The notes under the pieces: model-generated
Database searches by the model: none
What the model was told of the DNA's origin: nothing
What the model saw: the letters and a program-made list of their open reading frames with translations, nothing else
Source: Micromonospora sp. NBC_01796
Lineage (GTDB): Bacteria > Actinomycetota > Actinomycetes > Mycobacteriales > Micromonosporaceae
Assembly: GCF_035917455.1 (NCBI RefSeq)
Contig: NZ_CP109078.1
Span: 5,998,001-6,062,000 of the forward strand
DNA length: 64,000 nt
Direction of reading: 5' to 3'
Part shown: positions 42,570 to 51,573 of the stretch, in pieces
Numbering within the stretch: the first letter of the stretch is position 1
Layout: the number at the start of each line of letters is the position of its first letter
Translations under genes and position numbers: made by a program

Positions 42570-43811
42570 TCAGCTCCACCGGTACACGCGGTGGAAGTCC
42601 TCGATCCTGTCGAGCAGCAGCAGTTCCCGGCCGGCCAGATGACTGTCCAGGACGGACTGGTACGGACCGGTGTCCAGGACCGCGTCGCGGACGCCGAACG
42701 CCCGGTCGGCCGTGTGCCGGTTGAGCTCGTCGTACTCCGCGACCGTCAGCTCACGCCGGGCGGCCACCGCCTTGGCGAGTGGCCGGGCCCCGAGCCGGGC
42801 GGCGGCCCGCTCCGTGACCACTCCGCTGAAGAACTCGGACCCGCAGCCGGAGCCGTAGGAGAACAGCCCGATGCGCCGTGCCACGGAGAAGTCGGCGTGG
42901 TCGATCAGCGAGCACAGCGCGAGGTACAGCGAGCCGGAGTACAGGTTGCCGATCTGGCTGGTGTACGCGAGCGACGGTGCCACCCGTGCCTCGAAGTCCG
43001 CGCCGATGCTGGCCGGGGACATGCCCTTGGTCTTGCGCAGCAGCGTCCGGTGGGCCCCCTTGACCATGCCGGCGAAGGGGATGTGGAACAGGAGATGGTC
43101 GAAGGTGGTGACGATGTCGGCTCCGGCGACGCGGTCCCGGTAGGCGGCGAAGCACTCCTCGAGGCAGCTGAGGTAGGCCAGGAGGGACAGGTCCGAGTTG
43201 ACCACGTCGACGTCGGGCCGGGGGCGCAGCGTGTCCATGACCTCCTTGGTGTGGTACCCGCTGGCACCGAGGTCGAGGCGCAGGACGTCGGGGGAGCGGC
43301 TCACCAGCATCGCGACCGCACCCGCTCCCTCGGACGGCTCGTAGTAGCTGCCGGCGGCGGCGATGCCGGCGATGTCGGTGGCGACCACCAGCGCACGCGC
43401 GTCCGGGATGGGACTCGCGGCGATGATCGCAGCCGCGCTCTGCAGCGCCGCGGTGCCGCCGTAGCAGGCGTGCTTGACCTCGAACGACCGGCAGCGCGGC
43501 GACAGACCGAGGTGGTCGTGGACGTACGTGCTGATGGGCTTGCCGAAGTCCAACCCCGACTCGGTCGCGACCACGACCAGCTCGATCGCCGCCCGCTGCG
43601 CCGGGGTCAGCGCGTCGACCAGTGGCCGGGCCGCGTTGACCGCGTGGGTGACCTGGTCCTCGCAGGGCAGGCTCACCGACCGGCGGTCCATCATCAGGTT
43701 CGCCAGCCGTGACGGGTCCAGGCCGCGTGCCTCGAACAGCGCCCGTACGTCGACGGACGCGCTGCCTGCGTAGACATGAAGATCCTCGATGCCGATGGAT
43801 GTGGTGACCAT
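42570..43811 (-). CDS. HMG-CoA synthase-like beta-branching enzyme
   Basis: HMGS homologue of the polyketide beta-branching type, 413 aa. Catalytic residues are in place: Glu84 (VATESGLD), Cys116 (HACYGGT) and His243 (FHIPFAGM). It would add an acetyl-derived carbanion from a donor ACP to a beta-ketoacyl-ACP, giving an HMG-like branch. The ATG at 43811 is preferred because GAGGGAG lies 9 nt upstream; ATGs at 43820 and 43832 sit on or before that site. It is first gene of the operon with the CoA ligase. An FNR-like palindrome sits 71 bp upstream of its start. It works with the ECH at 49804 and the embedded ECH in PKS 2. Confidence 0.93.
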   Translation of the reverse strand: MVTTSIGIEDLHVYAGSASVDVRALFEARGLDPSRLANLMMDRRSVSLPCEDQVTHAVNAARPLVDALTPAQRAAIELVVVATESGLDFGKPISTYVHDHLGLSPRCRSFEVKHACYGGTAALQSAAAIIAASPIPDARALVVATDIAGIAAAGSYYEPSEGAGAVAMLVSRSPDVLRLDLGASGYHTKEVMDTLRPRPDVDVVNSDLSLLAYLSCLEECFAAYRDRVAGADIVTTFDHLLFHIPFAGMVKGAHRTLLRKTKGMSPASIGADFEARVAPSLAYTSQIGNLYSGSLYLALCSLIDHADFSVARRIGLFSYGSGCGSEFFSGVVTERAAARLGARPLAKAVAARRELTVAEYDELNRHTADRAFGVRDAVLDTGPYQSVLDSHLAGRELLLLDRIEDFHRVYRWS

Positions 43812-43846
43812 CGTTGTCATCTCCCTCGCCATCGCGGTCTCTGACG

Positions 43847-43889
43847 GTTCTACGGTCGTCCGGGCGGCCGGGTCTGCTCATAGTTGAGC
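43847..43889 (-). promoter_or_regulatory. Crp/Fnr-type operator and promoter of the HMGS operon
   Basis: TGCTCA-TAGT-TGAGC (43875-43889) is a palindrome with a 4-nt spacer. Its centre is 30.5 bp from a minus-strand -10-like TAGAAC (43852-43847). The same palindrome and the same TAGAAC occur in front of the DUF6039-like/ECH/AT-ER operon. Confidence 0.75.
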
Positions 43890-43925
43890 GCCGGGGGTGC
43901 GTCGGGCCGGTTAGGATGCCGGGTC

Positions 43926-44465
43926 ATGCAGAGGTATGTCGCATTTCTTCGGGCAGTGAATATCGGCGGCGAGAGCTCGATGGTGATGGCGGACCTGAAG
44001 CAGGTCTTCGTCTCCTGCGGGTTCGACGGCGTGGCGACGTACATCCAGAGCGGCAACGTCGTTTTCGGCTCCCCGGCGGACGACGAGGCGGCCATCCTTG
44101 CCGAGATCCATCGAGGCATCAAGGACCGGTGGGGCAAGGACGTGCCGGTTCTGCTGCGCAGCCTGCCCGAGCTCGACGCCATGATCGCCGCCAACCCGTA
44201 CCTCGGCGAAAACTCGGACTACACGAAGCTGCTGGTCACATTGCTGACGCACGATCCCGGCGCGGACAAGCAGGACGCGCTCGCGTCGCCGGCCGGCGAG
44301 ACGGGCACGGTGGCGCTGGTCGGCCGGGACGTGTTCGTGCACGTCCCGGACGGGTACGGGCGGAGCAAGCTGAGCAACGCCTTCGTGGAGCGCAGAACCG
44401 GCGTCGTCGGGACGACCCGCAACTGGCGCTCGGTGCTGAAGCTGCGCGACATGGCGGCGGGCTGA
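43926..44465 (+). CDS. DUF1697 family protein
   Basis: A 179-aa cytosolic protein of the DUF1697 family, start MQRYVAFLRAVNIGG at 43926. The family motif NIGG and the later YIQSGNVVF are typical. The function is unknown, and the family is widespread outside biosynthetic clusters, so this gene is probably a passenger in the cluster. It is divergent from HMGS and convergent with the antiporter gene, 2 bp apart. Confidence 0.88.
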   Translation: MQRYVAFLRAVNIGGESSMVMADLKQVFVSCGFDGVATYIQSGNVVFGSPADDEAAILAEIHRGIKDRWGKDVPVLLRSLPELDAMIAANPYLGENSDYTKLLVTLLTHDPGADKQDALASPAGETGTVALVGRDVFVHVPDGYGRSKLSNAFVERRTGVVGTTRNWRSVLKLRDMAAG

Positions 44466-44467
44466 CC

Positions 44468-45766
44468 TCATCCTCGCGGTCCCGGTCCGGCCCGGTCCGC
44501 ACCGACGCCCGCGGTCGCCTTCTCGACCCGGCCCACCAGGGACAGCAGCGGACCGGTGAGCACCGTCGTGACCAGCGCCATGACGAGCAGCGCGAGGAAC
44601 AGCGGCGGACTCAGGATGCCGGCCTGGAAGCCGACCTGCAGCACGATCAGCTCGGTGAGCCCACGCGTGTTGAGCAGGATGCCGATCCGTACGGCGAGAG
44701 CGGGGGAGCTGCCGCCGAGCCGGGCGCCGAGGTACCCACCGCCGATTTTGCCGGCGACGGCGAGCCCCAGCACCACGAGAACCAGAGACCACGGCGTGGT
44801 ACCGATGGCGCCGGTCAGCACGGTGAGCCCGGTGTTGACGAAAAAGACCGGCAGCAGCCAGCCGCCGAGCCGTGACACGGTGGCGGTGGGTACGTCCCAC
44901 GGTTCGCCGAGCGGGATCGCCAGGCCGACCAGGATCGCACCGAACACCGCCGTCAGTCCCAGGTGGTGCACGCCGAAGCCGACCGCGAGCGCGAGGACGC
45001 CCAGGGTCACCGTGCTCGCGGCGGGCCAGCGGGCGCACCACACCGCCGCCCTGCCACGACTCAGTGCCCACCTGATCCCGGCGGCGAGCAGCAGCGCGCC
45101 CGCGAGCACCGCCATCGCGTCGCGGAACGTGGCCGCGTCCCCGGCGCCGAGCGCGACGGCCAGTGACAGCAGCAGCCAGCCCACGATGTCGACCGCGACC
45201 GCGGCGGCCAGGGCCAGGCTCCCCGCGGTGGACTCCTCCAGGCCGCGTTCCTTCAGCAGCCTCGCCAGCACCGGCACCGCGGTGATCGACAGCGTCACCG
45301 CGACGCACAGGACGAAGGCCGGCAGCGGTGCGTCACCGCGTACGGTGGCGTCGCCGGACATGAGTACCCAGAGGGCGACGAGCGCGCCGCACGCCAGCGC
45401 CGGGACGAGCGCGCCGGCGGTTACCCACGCCAGCCGGCGGTCGTTGCGCGCCGGCCCGACCCGCAGTTCGCGGGCGAGGCTGACCAGGAACAGCACCAGG
45501 GCACCTTCGGCGACCAGGCGCAGGAGCGCCCGTACGTCGTCGGGCAGCACGGTCGCGAGGACCCCGCGCCCGGCCAGCGCGACGAGTACCGGGCCGACGA
45601 GCAGGCCGGCGACGATCTCGCCGATCACCGGCGGCTGGCGCAGCAGCCGTGCGGCGGCCCGTCCGGCGGCGGCAACGAGGAGCAGGGCGACGATAAGCAC
45701 GGCGCCGTGCAGCAGTCCCAGGATCCCGCCCATCTCAGCGACCGCTTCGCTGCGGGCCGCCCGCAT
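44468..45766 (-). CDS. cation/proton antiporter (CPA2/KefB-like)
   Basis: Membrane antiporter of 432 aa with about 12-13 helices. RQPPVIGEIVAGLLVGPVL near residue 44 is the CPA2 signature, and the VDIVGWLLLSLAV helix carries the conserved Asp. No RCK/TrkA-N domain follows. It lies 24 bp behind the Crp/Fnr gene on the same strand, so it is probably co-transcribed. Antiporters of this kind recur in polyketide clusters, possibly for self-protection or ion balance; export of the product is not shown. An ATG at 45733 is an alternative start. Confidence 0.85.
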   Translation of the reverse strand: MRAARSEAVAEMGGILGLLHGAVLIVALLLVAAAGRAAARLLRQPPVIGEIVAGLLVGPVLVALAGRGVLATVLPDDVRALLRLVAEGALVLFLVSLARELRVGPARNDRRLAWVTAGALVPALACGALVALWVLMSGDATVRGDAPLPAFVLCVAVTLSITAVPVLARLLKERGLEESTAGSLALAAAVAVDIVGWLLLSLAVALGAGDAATFRDAMAVLAGALLLAAGIRWALSRGRAAVWCARWPAASTVTLGVLALAVGFGVHHLGLTAVFGAILVGLAIPLGEPWDVPTATVSRLGGWLLPVFFVNTGLTVLTGAIGTTPWSLVLVVLGLAVAGKIGGGYLGARLGGSSPALAVRIGILLNTRGLTELIVLQVGFQAGILSPPLFLALLVMALVTTVLTGPLLSLVGRVEKATAGVGADRAGPGPRG

Positions 45767-45790
45767 CCGGTGGCGCGGCGACGCTGGCGC

Positions 45791-46750
45791 TCATGCGGTC
45801 AGCCCGTGCTCGCCGTGGAGATAGCGGCCGGCGCCGGTGGCCGAGCGGGTCGTGCCGGTGCCCCAGAGGCCGAGTTCCCTCTGCCCGCGCTCCACGTACT
45901 CGGTGAGGGCCGCCTCGTTGATCAGGAGGTATCCGCCGGGGAGCTGGTCGACCAGCTTCGCCTTGCGGAAGTGCTTGAGGAACAAGCCGACCCGGGACCG
46001 GGTGGTGCCGACCATGCTCGCCAGCTCCTCCTGGGTGATCTTCGCATCGATCTGCATGCCGACGTTCAGCTGGCGCCCCACCTTGCGGGCGAGCCGCAGC
46101 AGGGTGGCGGCCAGCCGGTGCTCGCTGTCCATGGTGACCAGCTGCGTGATCGTCTGCTGCTGGTCGAGGAGCTTGGCCATCAGGAACCGGGTGAAGTACC
46201 AGTTGAGGTGATCGTCGTTGATGAGCATGTTGAAGAGCTTCGCGGAGTTGATCCGCCGGATGACGCTGTCCTTCATGGCCGTCGCCGTGTCGTGCCGCGG
46301 TGCACCGAGCAGTCCCAACTCGCCGAACATGTCGCCCCGGGTGTGGATTGACAGGAGGCACTGCTTGCCGTCCGCCGACGACGCGGTGGTCTTGAACTGG
46401 CCGACCTCCACGAGGTACATGCGCAGGTCCTGGTCGCCGGAGTTGTAGATGGCCCCGCCTCTGGGCACATGCGTGCGGACGGCGAACGTCGGGTCGTCGC
46501 GGATCATCTGGTGCAGCTGGTTGCGCAAGTCATTGGTAGCGCCGGCGGTTCGCAAGAAGTCCTCCTCGCGCCCGAATTCGGACAGGCGGGTGCGTTGTCC
46601 GATTTCTGCTCGTCCGATTTGTGGCGAAGGGTGGGCGGCTGTGGTGAATGCAGCCGGAACCCTTGCCTGTAGTCTGTGTGCCGGACTGATCGTCTTCTGT
46701 TCCATTGTGAGCAGACAATGGTTTTGTCCGCTATGAGTTTGACAATCCAC
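45791..46750 (-). CDS. Crp/Fnr-family transcriptional regulator, probable pathway activator
   Basis: A 319-aa regulator. Residues about 85-195 form the cNMP-binding beta-roll (GGAIYNSGDQDLRMYLVEVG, then GDMFGELGLLGAPRHDT), and about 205-300 the dimer helix and helix-turn-helix (ITQEELASMVGTTRSRVGLF). No Cys cluster like that of FNR is seen. The first 75 residues are an unusual extension; the start is uncertain between GTG 46750 and ATG 46705, neither with a good ribosome site. Leinamycin-type trans-AT clusters carry a regulator of this family. Palindromes TGCTCA-N4-TGAGC near the cluster promoters are its likely sites. Confidence 0.88.
   Translation of the reverse strand: MDCQTHSGQNHCLLTMEQKTISPAHRLQARVPAAFTTAAHPSPQIGRAEIGQRTRLSEFGREEDFLRTAGATNDLRNQLHQMIRDDPTFAVRTHVPRGGAIYNSGDQDLRMYLVEVGQFKTTASSADGKQCLLSIHTRGDMFGELGLLGAPRHDTATAMKDSVIRRINSAKLFNMLINDDHLNWYFTRFLMAKLLDQQQTITQLVTMDSEHRLAATLLRLARKVGRQLNVGMQIDAKITQEELASMVGTTRSRVGLFLKHFRKAKLVDQLPGGYLLINEAALTEYVERGQRELGLWGTGTTRSATGAGRYLHGEHGLTA
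46699..46713. promoter_or_regulatory. degenerate Crp/Fnr-type site at the regulator start
   Basis: GTTCC-ATTG-TGAGCA has one perfect half-site (TGAGCA) and one arm with two mismatches to GCTCA. It overlaps the candidate ATG of the regulator and could mediate weak autoregulation. Confidence 0.3.
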
Positions 46751-47647
46751 CCGAGGACACGGCGTATCGATGGGGCATCAGTCTGCTCCGCACCTGTCCT
46801 GTGCAGCAATTTCGTGCAATGTTCATCCGCCCGGATGGGCGGCGACGTGCCGTCCTGCTAACCGGCAGGCGGAATCGCTCGGCGCTGCATGTGATTCTCA
46901 TCGCCCGCTGTGCGGACGGGGCCAACTGGGTGCGTGTGCACCCGCCCGTGGCTCGGCTGCTTCGGTGTCCAGATAGTTGTTCCGGCAATAGTTGTGCGCG
47001 ATTCATAGGGCGGCGCAGGCTGTGTCGCGACCAGGCAACTCCCTCGTTTCGGTGGCGTTTCGAGCAGTTGTCGGGAAAGCCTCCAGTGCCTCTGCATCGC
47101 CCGGATGAAGAGCACTGGATCGGGCATCCATGTCGAGTCCATGATGGGGGATTCGCCACTAATTCGTGGAGTATGGTTCACTTGAAGCGAACGCATTCGA
47201 ACGACGCCCTTCGACGGAGTGGACAGCGGACGGGCCGGTCGGTGATTCGTGTGCGCATGCGTATGCGGATGTCGGGAGGTGGGCCGACATCGTTGTGGCG
47301 CTGCAGAATCGTACGGTCATCAATCTGAACCGGCGTCATGCGCGTAAAACATGTTAACCAATCCAGCGGCACGTGTCCATGTAGCCAATGTCGTGGAACG
47401 GACTTATTGGGCCAACCGTCGTGCAGGTTATTCCTGTCGATTGTCTGATAGCGGACGCATTGGACTAACTATTCAGCGGATTCCTGGTCGGGTAGGTATT
47501 GATCATGATCGGTCTGGATGATCTTCAGGCGGTGGTCCCGGTCCACCGTCCGTGGCGCGGTCGCCGAGCTCTTCGCGAACGACGCAAAATGAACAGATCA
47601 GGGTCATGTGACACCAGGTGAATGACCGACCATTGTGCCGCCGGGGC
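46751..47647. other. 897-bp gap without a recognisable gene
   Basis: The stretch lies between the regulator gene and the end of the AT-ER gene. It is visibly more AT-rich than its surroundings. Short frames are present on both strands, but none has a ribosome site with a plausible protein. It contains a perfect GATCATGATC palindrome (47501-47510). It may hold the regulator's promoter, a small RNA or decayed sequence; I cannot decide. Confidence 0.5.
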
Positions 47648-49798
47648 TCAGCGGGGCTGCGACATCAGTCGTTCGGCAACCGCGTCCGCGTGCCTGGTAC
47701 GCCAGTCAGCGAGCGGCTCCGAGCCGACGAGCCGGTTGAACGCCCCGATGTCGGCGGACGCGGGCACCCGGTAGTTCAGCCGCTGGCCGGGCGTACCGCG
47801 CAACGCCGCCGCGGTGGCCTCCCGGCAGTACGCGGCGAACACCAGGGCCAGACCGTGCTTCGCATCGCGACCCACCGCACCGAGGCTCTCGCGTACCACC
47901 TCCAGCGGGCGCCCGAAGTGGGTGCGTTCCAGTGCCACCCGCTCCTGCGCGCTGAGATCCTCCAGCCGATCGTGCCGCAGATACAGCCGGTACAGCTCTT
48001 CGGCGCGCGCGGCGAACAGCGTGCCCTTGTGCGCCACCCGGGACCGGGCGCCCAGCTCGAACAGTTCGGGGTCGGGCGCGTCCCGGGTGTCGGTGACGTC
48101 GAGCGTGCCGAGCAGATCCTTCGCCGCGTCCGAGGTGGCGGCCTCGGGTGTGCACTGGTTGACGGTCGTCGTGACGACGAAGTCGGCACCGAGCGCGAAG
48201 GCGGCCGCGACGGCGGCCGGCGTCCCCACCCCCGCCACACCGATCCGCACCGTCGGGGCCTCGCGGTCGCGCTGGGCGACCAGGGCGGGTACGAGCGCGA
48301 GCGCGTCCCCCTCGGCGGCCAGGTCGGTGGCGACGGGAAGACGCGCCGCCGACGCGGCGGCACTGGCGTCGAGGAGCCCCTCGTCGACCAGGGCCCGCAC
48401 CACCGCCGGATCGGGCGGGCGCAGGAACCGGGTCGCGGTGGCCGGGTCGGTGATCCGGACCAGGACCCGCCGGAGTCCGTCGGCGTACCGGAACCGGACG
48501 AGCTGCGGCGACACCGCACCGAGCGGCCCGGAGACCTCCACCTGGCGCACGTCGTGGACGAGATACAGGTCGCAGAGGGAACGCTCGTCCCGGCCGCCCG
48601 GCCACGCCATCCCGTACCGGGGGACGTCACGCAGCTCGACCAGGGCGGCCCGGATCGCGGCGGTGTCCAGCCCGCCCGCGCCGAAGAACCCGAGCAGCCC
48701 GGCGTCGGACAGCCGCCGCAGCAGGGCGGGTGAGGTGACACCGTACGGCAACGACCCGGCCAGGCACGCGTACCGGACGTCGTATTCCGCGCGCAGTGCC
48801 GCCGAACCCCCCACCCGAGTCCCCGTCGGGTTCGGCGCGACCGCCGGTCGCGAGGGTGTCGGGACGGGAGAGGTGTCGGCAGGTGCGGAACCGGTGGGAA
48901 CGCGCGGGGGCGCCACGATCGGCACGGGCGGTGCCGTCGGCGGGACATCGGGAGCGGGGAGTCTCGTGGCGGCCCGGCGCCACATCTTGGTGAGGACGTC
49001 ACCCGGCCCGACCTCGACCGGCTCCGTCACACCGGCCCGGGCCAGCCGGCACATGGTGTCCCACCACCGCACCGGCTCGACGAAGTGTCGCAGCAGCGTC
49101 GCGGGGAGGTCCGCCGGGAGGTGGGGGGCGGCGGTCACGTTGCTCAGCACCGGGATCACCGGCGGCGCGAACCGGACGTCGCGCAGGACCGACGCGAAGG
49201 CGTCCGCGGTGGCGGACATGAGACGCGAGTGCGCCGGAACGCTCACCGCCAACGGTACGCACCGGCCCGTACCGTGGCGGCGCACGGCGTCGATGACCGC
49301 CCGGACCCCGTCCGCGCTGCCCGCGACGACGAACTGGTCGGGCAGGTTGTGGTTGGCGAGGTCGACGTCGCCGATCTCGGCCAGCAGTGCGGTCACCCGG
49401 GACAGCGGCAGCCCGAGCACGGCCACCATGCCGCCACCGGTGACCTCGCCCATCAGCTCGCCCCGCCGGACCACGAGCCGCAACGCGGTCTCGAAGTCCA
49501 GGCAGCCCGCGACGTGCAGCGCCGCGTACTCGCCGAGGCTGTGTCCGGCCAGCACGTCGGGCGCCGGATGGCCGTCCGCCCGCGCTGCGCGGGCGGCCAG
49601 GACGCTGACGAGGAACACCGCCGGCTGCACGTACCGGGTCTGGCCGAGGTACTCCCCGCGCTCGTCGCGGCACAACTCGCGCGGGGACACCCCGATGATC
49701 CGACCGGCGGCGGCACACTCGTCGGGGAACCGGTCGAGCAACTCCTCGCCCATACCCGGGCGCTGGGAACCCTGTCCCGGGAAGACCCATGCCCGCAT
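47648..49798 (-). CDS. trans-acting malonyl-CoA acyltransferase fused to PfaD-type enoyl reductase
   Basis: A 716-aa didomain protein. Residues 1-290 are the acyltransferase (WVFPGQGSQRPGMG, nucleophile GHSLGEY with Ser87, catalytic His190 in VPAHSRLM), which would load malonyl units onto the AT-less PKS. A Pro-rich linker (about 290-325) leads to a PfaD/nitropropane-dioxygenase-like domain (about 325-716). In that domain the usual EADSxGHTDN flavin/catalytic segment reads EGDALALVPAL, so the reductase may be inactive. The ATG at 49798 lies 5 nt after the ECH stop, so translation is coupled. It is third gene of the operon starting at 51473. Confidence 0.92.
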   Translation of the reverse strand: MRAWVFPGQGSQRPGMGEELLDRFPDECAAAGRIIGVSPRELCRDERGEYLGQTRYVQPAVFLVSVLAARAARADGHPAPDVLAGHSLGEYAALHVAGCLDFETALRLVVRRGELMGEVTGGGMVAVLGLPLSRVTALLAEIGDVDLANHNLPDQFVVAGSADGVRAVIDAVRRHGTGRCVPLAVSVPAHSRLMSATADAFASVLRDVRFAPPVIPVLSNVTAAPHLPADLPATLLRHFVEPVRWWDTMCRLARAGVTEPVEVGPGDVLTKMWRRAATRLPAPDVPPTAPPVPIVAPPRVPTGSAPADTSPVPTPSRPAVAPNPTGTRVGGSAALRAEYDVRYACLAGSLPYGVTSPALLRRLSDAGLLGFFGAGGLDTAAIRAALVELRDVPRYGMAWPGGRDERSLCDLYLVHDVRQVEVSGPLGAVSPQLVRFRYADGLRRVLVRITDPATATRFLRPPDPAVVRALVDEGLLDASAAASAARLPVATDLAAEGDALALVPALVAQRDREAPTVRIGVAGVGTPAAVAAAFALGADFVVTTTVNQCTPEAATSDAAKDLLGTLDVTDTRDAPDPELFELGARSRVAHKGTLFAARAEELYRLYLRHDRLEDLSAQERVALERTHFGRPLEVVRESLGAVGRDAKHGLALVFAAYCREATAAALRGTPGQRLNYRVPASADIGAFNRLVGSEPLADWRTRHADAVAERLMSQPR

Positions 49799-49803
49799 GG
49801 CGC

Positions 49804-50595
49804 TCACCGCTCCCACGGGTATCGGCCGAGGGTGACGAAGTCGGTGATCCGCCGACGTACCACCGGCGAGGACATCAACCGACCGAACTCGGCGACGGCG
49901 TGGTCCCGTACGCGCTCGTCAACGGCGGAAAGCCCGCGGAAGTACCGCTTGGCGTCGCCGACGACGACCCCGTCCAGCCGGTTGAGGCGGAACACCAACT
50001 GCCGCAGCACCGTCTCCGGCTGCTCGGTGACCTCGTCGACGAGATGGATGCGGTGCGCCTCCGACGCCGGGACCGCCTGGGTGCTCAGGGTTGCCGCGTA
50101 CGCCTTCTGGAAACCGACCCGACGCACCAGGAACGGCAGCACGCAGCACGGCAGCAGACCCCACAGCGCCTCCGGCAGCGCGAACGTGCTGCGTGCGGTG
50201 GCGTGCGCGAAGTCGCTGGCGGCCACGAGCCCGACCCCGCCGCCGGCGACCTGGCCGTCGACCTGGGCGATCACCACCCGTCCGACGGTGGTGAAGCGTT
50301 CCAACAGGCCGAAGAACGCGGCGCCGCCGTCGGAGGCACCACCGCCGTCGTCGGCGGCACTCTCGAGGTTCATCCCGGTGCTGAACACCCCGTCGCGGCC
50401 CTCCAGCACCACCGCCCGGCACGTGTCGTCGCCCTCGGCCTCGTCGAGCGCCGCGTGCAACTCGCCGAGCACCACGTCGTCGATGGTGTTGCGCCGCTCG
50501 GGCCGGGCCAGGGTGACGCGGAGCAGGCCGGGTTCCCGCCGCAGCTCGATCGTCCGGTATGCCATCGGTTCAGCCCCGCACCGCGACGGGTTCAT
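49804..50595 (-). CDS. trans enoyl-CoA hydratase of the beta-branching set (ECH1-like)
   Basis: Crotonase-fold protein of 263 aa. The oxyanion region is GGGVGLVAASDFAHA, and the segment ALPEALWGLLPCCVLPFLVR followed by RVGFQKAYAATLS closely follows PksH/LnmF-type ECH1 enzymes, which dehydrate the HMGS product. The start overlaps the stop of the preceding gene as ATGA (50595); ATG 50565 (MAYRTIELRREPG) gives the commoner family N-terminus and is an alternative. It is middle gene of the operon that also encodes AT-ER. It works after HMGS and before the ECH2 domain in PKS 2. Confidence 0.9.
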   Translation of the reverse strand: MNPSRCGAEPMAYRTIELRREPGLLRVTLARPERRNTIDDVVLGELHAALDEAEGDDTCRAVVLEGRDGVFSTGMNLESAADDGGGASDGGAAFFGLLERFTTVGRVVIAQVDGQVAGGGVGLVAASDFAHATARSTFALPEALWGLLPCCVLPFLVRRVGFQKAYAATLSTQAVPASEAHRIHLVDEVTEQPETVLRQLVFRLNRLDGVVVGDAKRYFRGLSAVDERVRDHAVAEFGRLMSSPVVRRRITDFVTLGRYPWER

Positions 50596-51473
50596 TCATT
50601 GCTGCTCGGCACCTGCGGTAGCAGCAGCGTGTCGCGGATGCTCGCCTCGATGAACAGCCGGTCCCAGGCCCCGCCGCCCTTCGACTCGTGCAGCCGGCGG
50701 CGCCCGAACACCTCCGTGGCCATCTCCTTGCTGCGTTCCAGTTCGGCGAGCGCCTGGTGGTCCTCGGGGGAGCGCAGGTGGATCAGTTGGAACAGGTGGT
50801 CCTGCTGACCCCACGTCTGCTCGTACAGTGTCGCGGTCACCTTGCCGGCGAGCCGCTCGTTGACGAAGTGCTGCCAGTGGGCCGCGTACATCCGGCCCTC
50901 CTCGCGGTACTCGTACTTGACGTCCGAGGTCCGCATCACGATCGCCCCCGCGGTCGCCGAGTTGAGCTGCAGTTCCGGTGGCTGGTTCAGCTGCGACGTC
51001 GCCGGCGGTACGAACGTCGCCGGCTCCTCGTGGTCGTCGCCCTCCTCGGCCATTCCGTGCTGCGGGACCAGCACGTCCTCGTGCAGGCTGCGGTGGATGA
51101 ACATCCGGTCCCAGTTGCCGCCGCCCTTGTGCGGCAGCCGGTCCTCGTCGGAGATCCGGCGGAACTCCAGGTCGCGGTCGACCATGTTGAGCAGGATGCG
51201 GTAGTCCTGCGGCGACTTGAGATGGATGAACCAGTGCATCCGGTCACGGGCACCGAACGTCTCCTCGAAGGCGAACGAGGTGGCCACGCCCTCCTGCGAG
51301 GTGTTGATGTACTGAAGGAGGTCGACGCTGAACCGGCGCCCCTCCGCGGCGAACTCGTACGCCAGTTGCCCGACCCGGTGCAGGATGAAGCCTGAGTTGA
51401 GACTGTGCAGCACCCGCTCCAGCGGTAGCGACGACTGGTTCAGGGCGCGGTGCGGCACGAGCGTCGTGGTCAT
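50592..51473 (-). CDS. duplicated-domain protein of unknown function (DUF6039-like)
   Basis: A 293-aa soluble protein built from two similar halves (about 26-142 and 170-288). Both contain HLKSPQDYRIL / HLRSPEDHQAL and then GGGNWDRMFIHRSL / GGGAWDRLFIEASI. The repeat looks like a ferredoxin-like barrel half, so the two halves may pair inside one chain. I associate it tentatively with DUF6039, but no activity is known. The ATG at 51473 has GAGGAGGAG upstream. It is first gene of the ECH/AT-ER operon, divergent from the PKS genes, and controlled through the palindrome at 51538-51552. Confidence 0.75.
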   Translation of the reverse strand: MTTTLVPHRALNQSSLPLERVLHSLNSGFILHRVGQLAYEFAAEGRRFSVDLLQYINTSQEGVATSFAFEETFGARDRMHWFIHLKSPQDYRILLNMVDRDLEFRRISDEDRLPHKGGGNWDRMFIHRSLHEDVLVPQHGMAEEGDDHEEPATFVPPATSQLNQPPELQLNSATAGAIVMRTSDVKYEYREEGRMYAAHWQHFVNERLAGKVTATLYEQTWGQQDHLFQLIHLRSPEDHQALAELERSKEMATEVFGRRRLHESKGGGAWDRLFIEASIRDTLLLPQVPSSNE

Positions 51474-51510
51474 CGGTTCGCTCCTCCTCTGATCTCGGTC
51501 TGACGGCTCG

Positions 51511-51552
51511 GTTCTACGCAGCCCGCCACGCCGTGTCTGCTCACGGTTGAGC
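51511..51552 (-). promoter_or_regulatory. Crp/Fnr-type operator and promoter of the AT-ER operon
   Basis: TGCTCA-CGGT-TGAGC (51538-51552) lies 29.5 bp (centre to hexamer) from a minus-strand TAGAAC -10 element (51516-51511). This spacing is that of class II activation by FNR-family proteins. Confidence 0.75.
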
Positions 51553-51573
51553 TACCGACCGAAGCCGTTGGCT

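Noticed and set aside
47501-47510. GATCATGATC palindrome as Crp/Fnr operator
   Set aside because: It has neither the TGCTCA arms nor the 4-nt spacer of the other sites, and no -10 element at the right distance.
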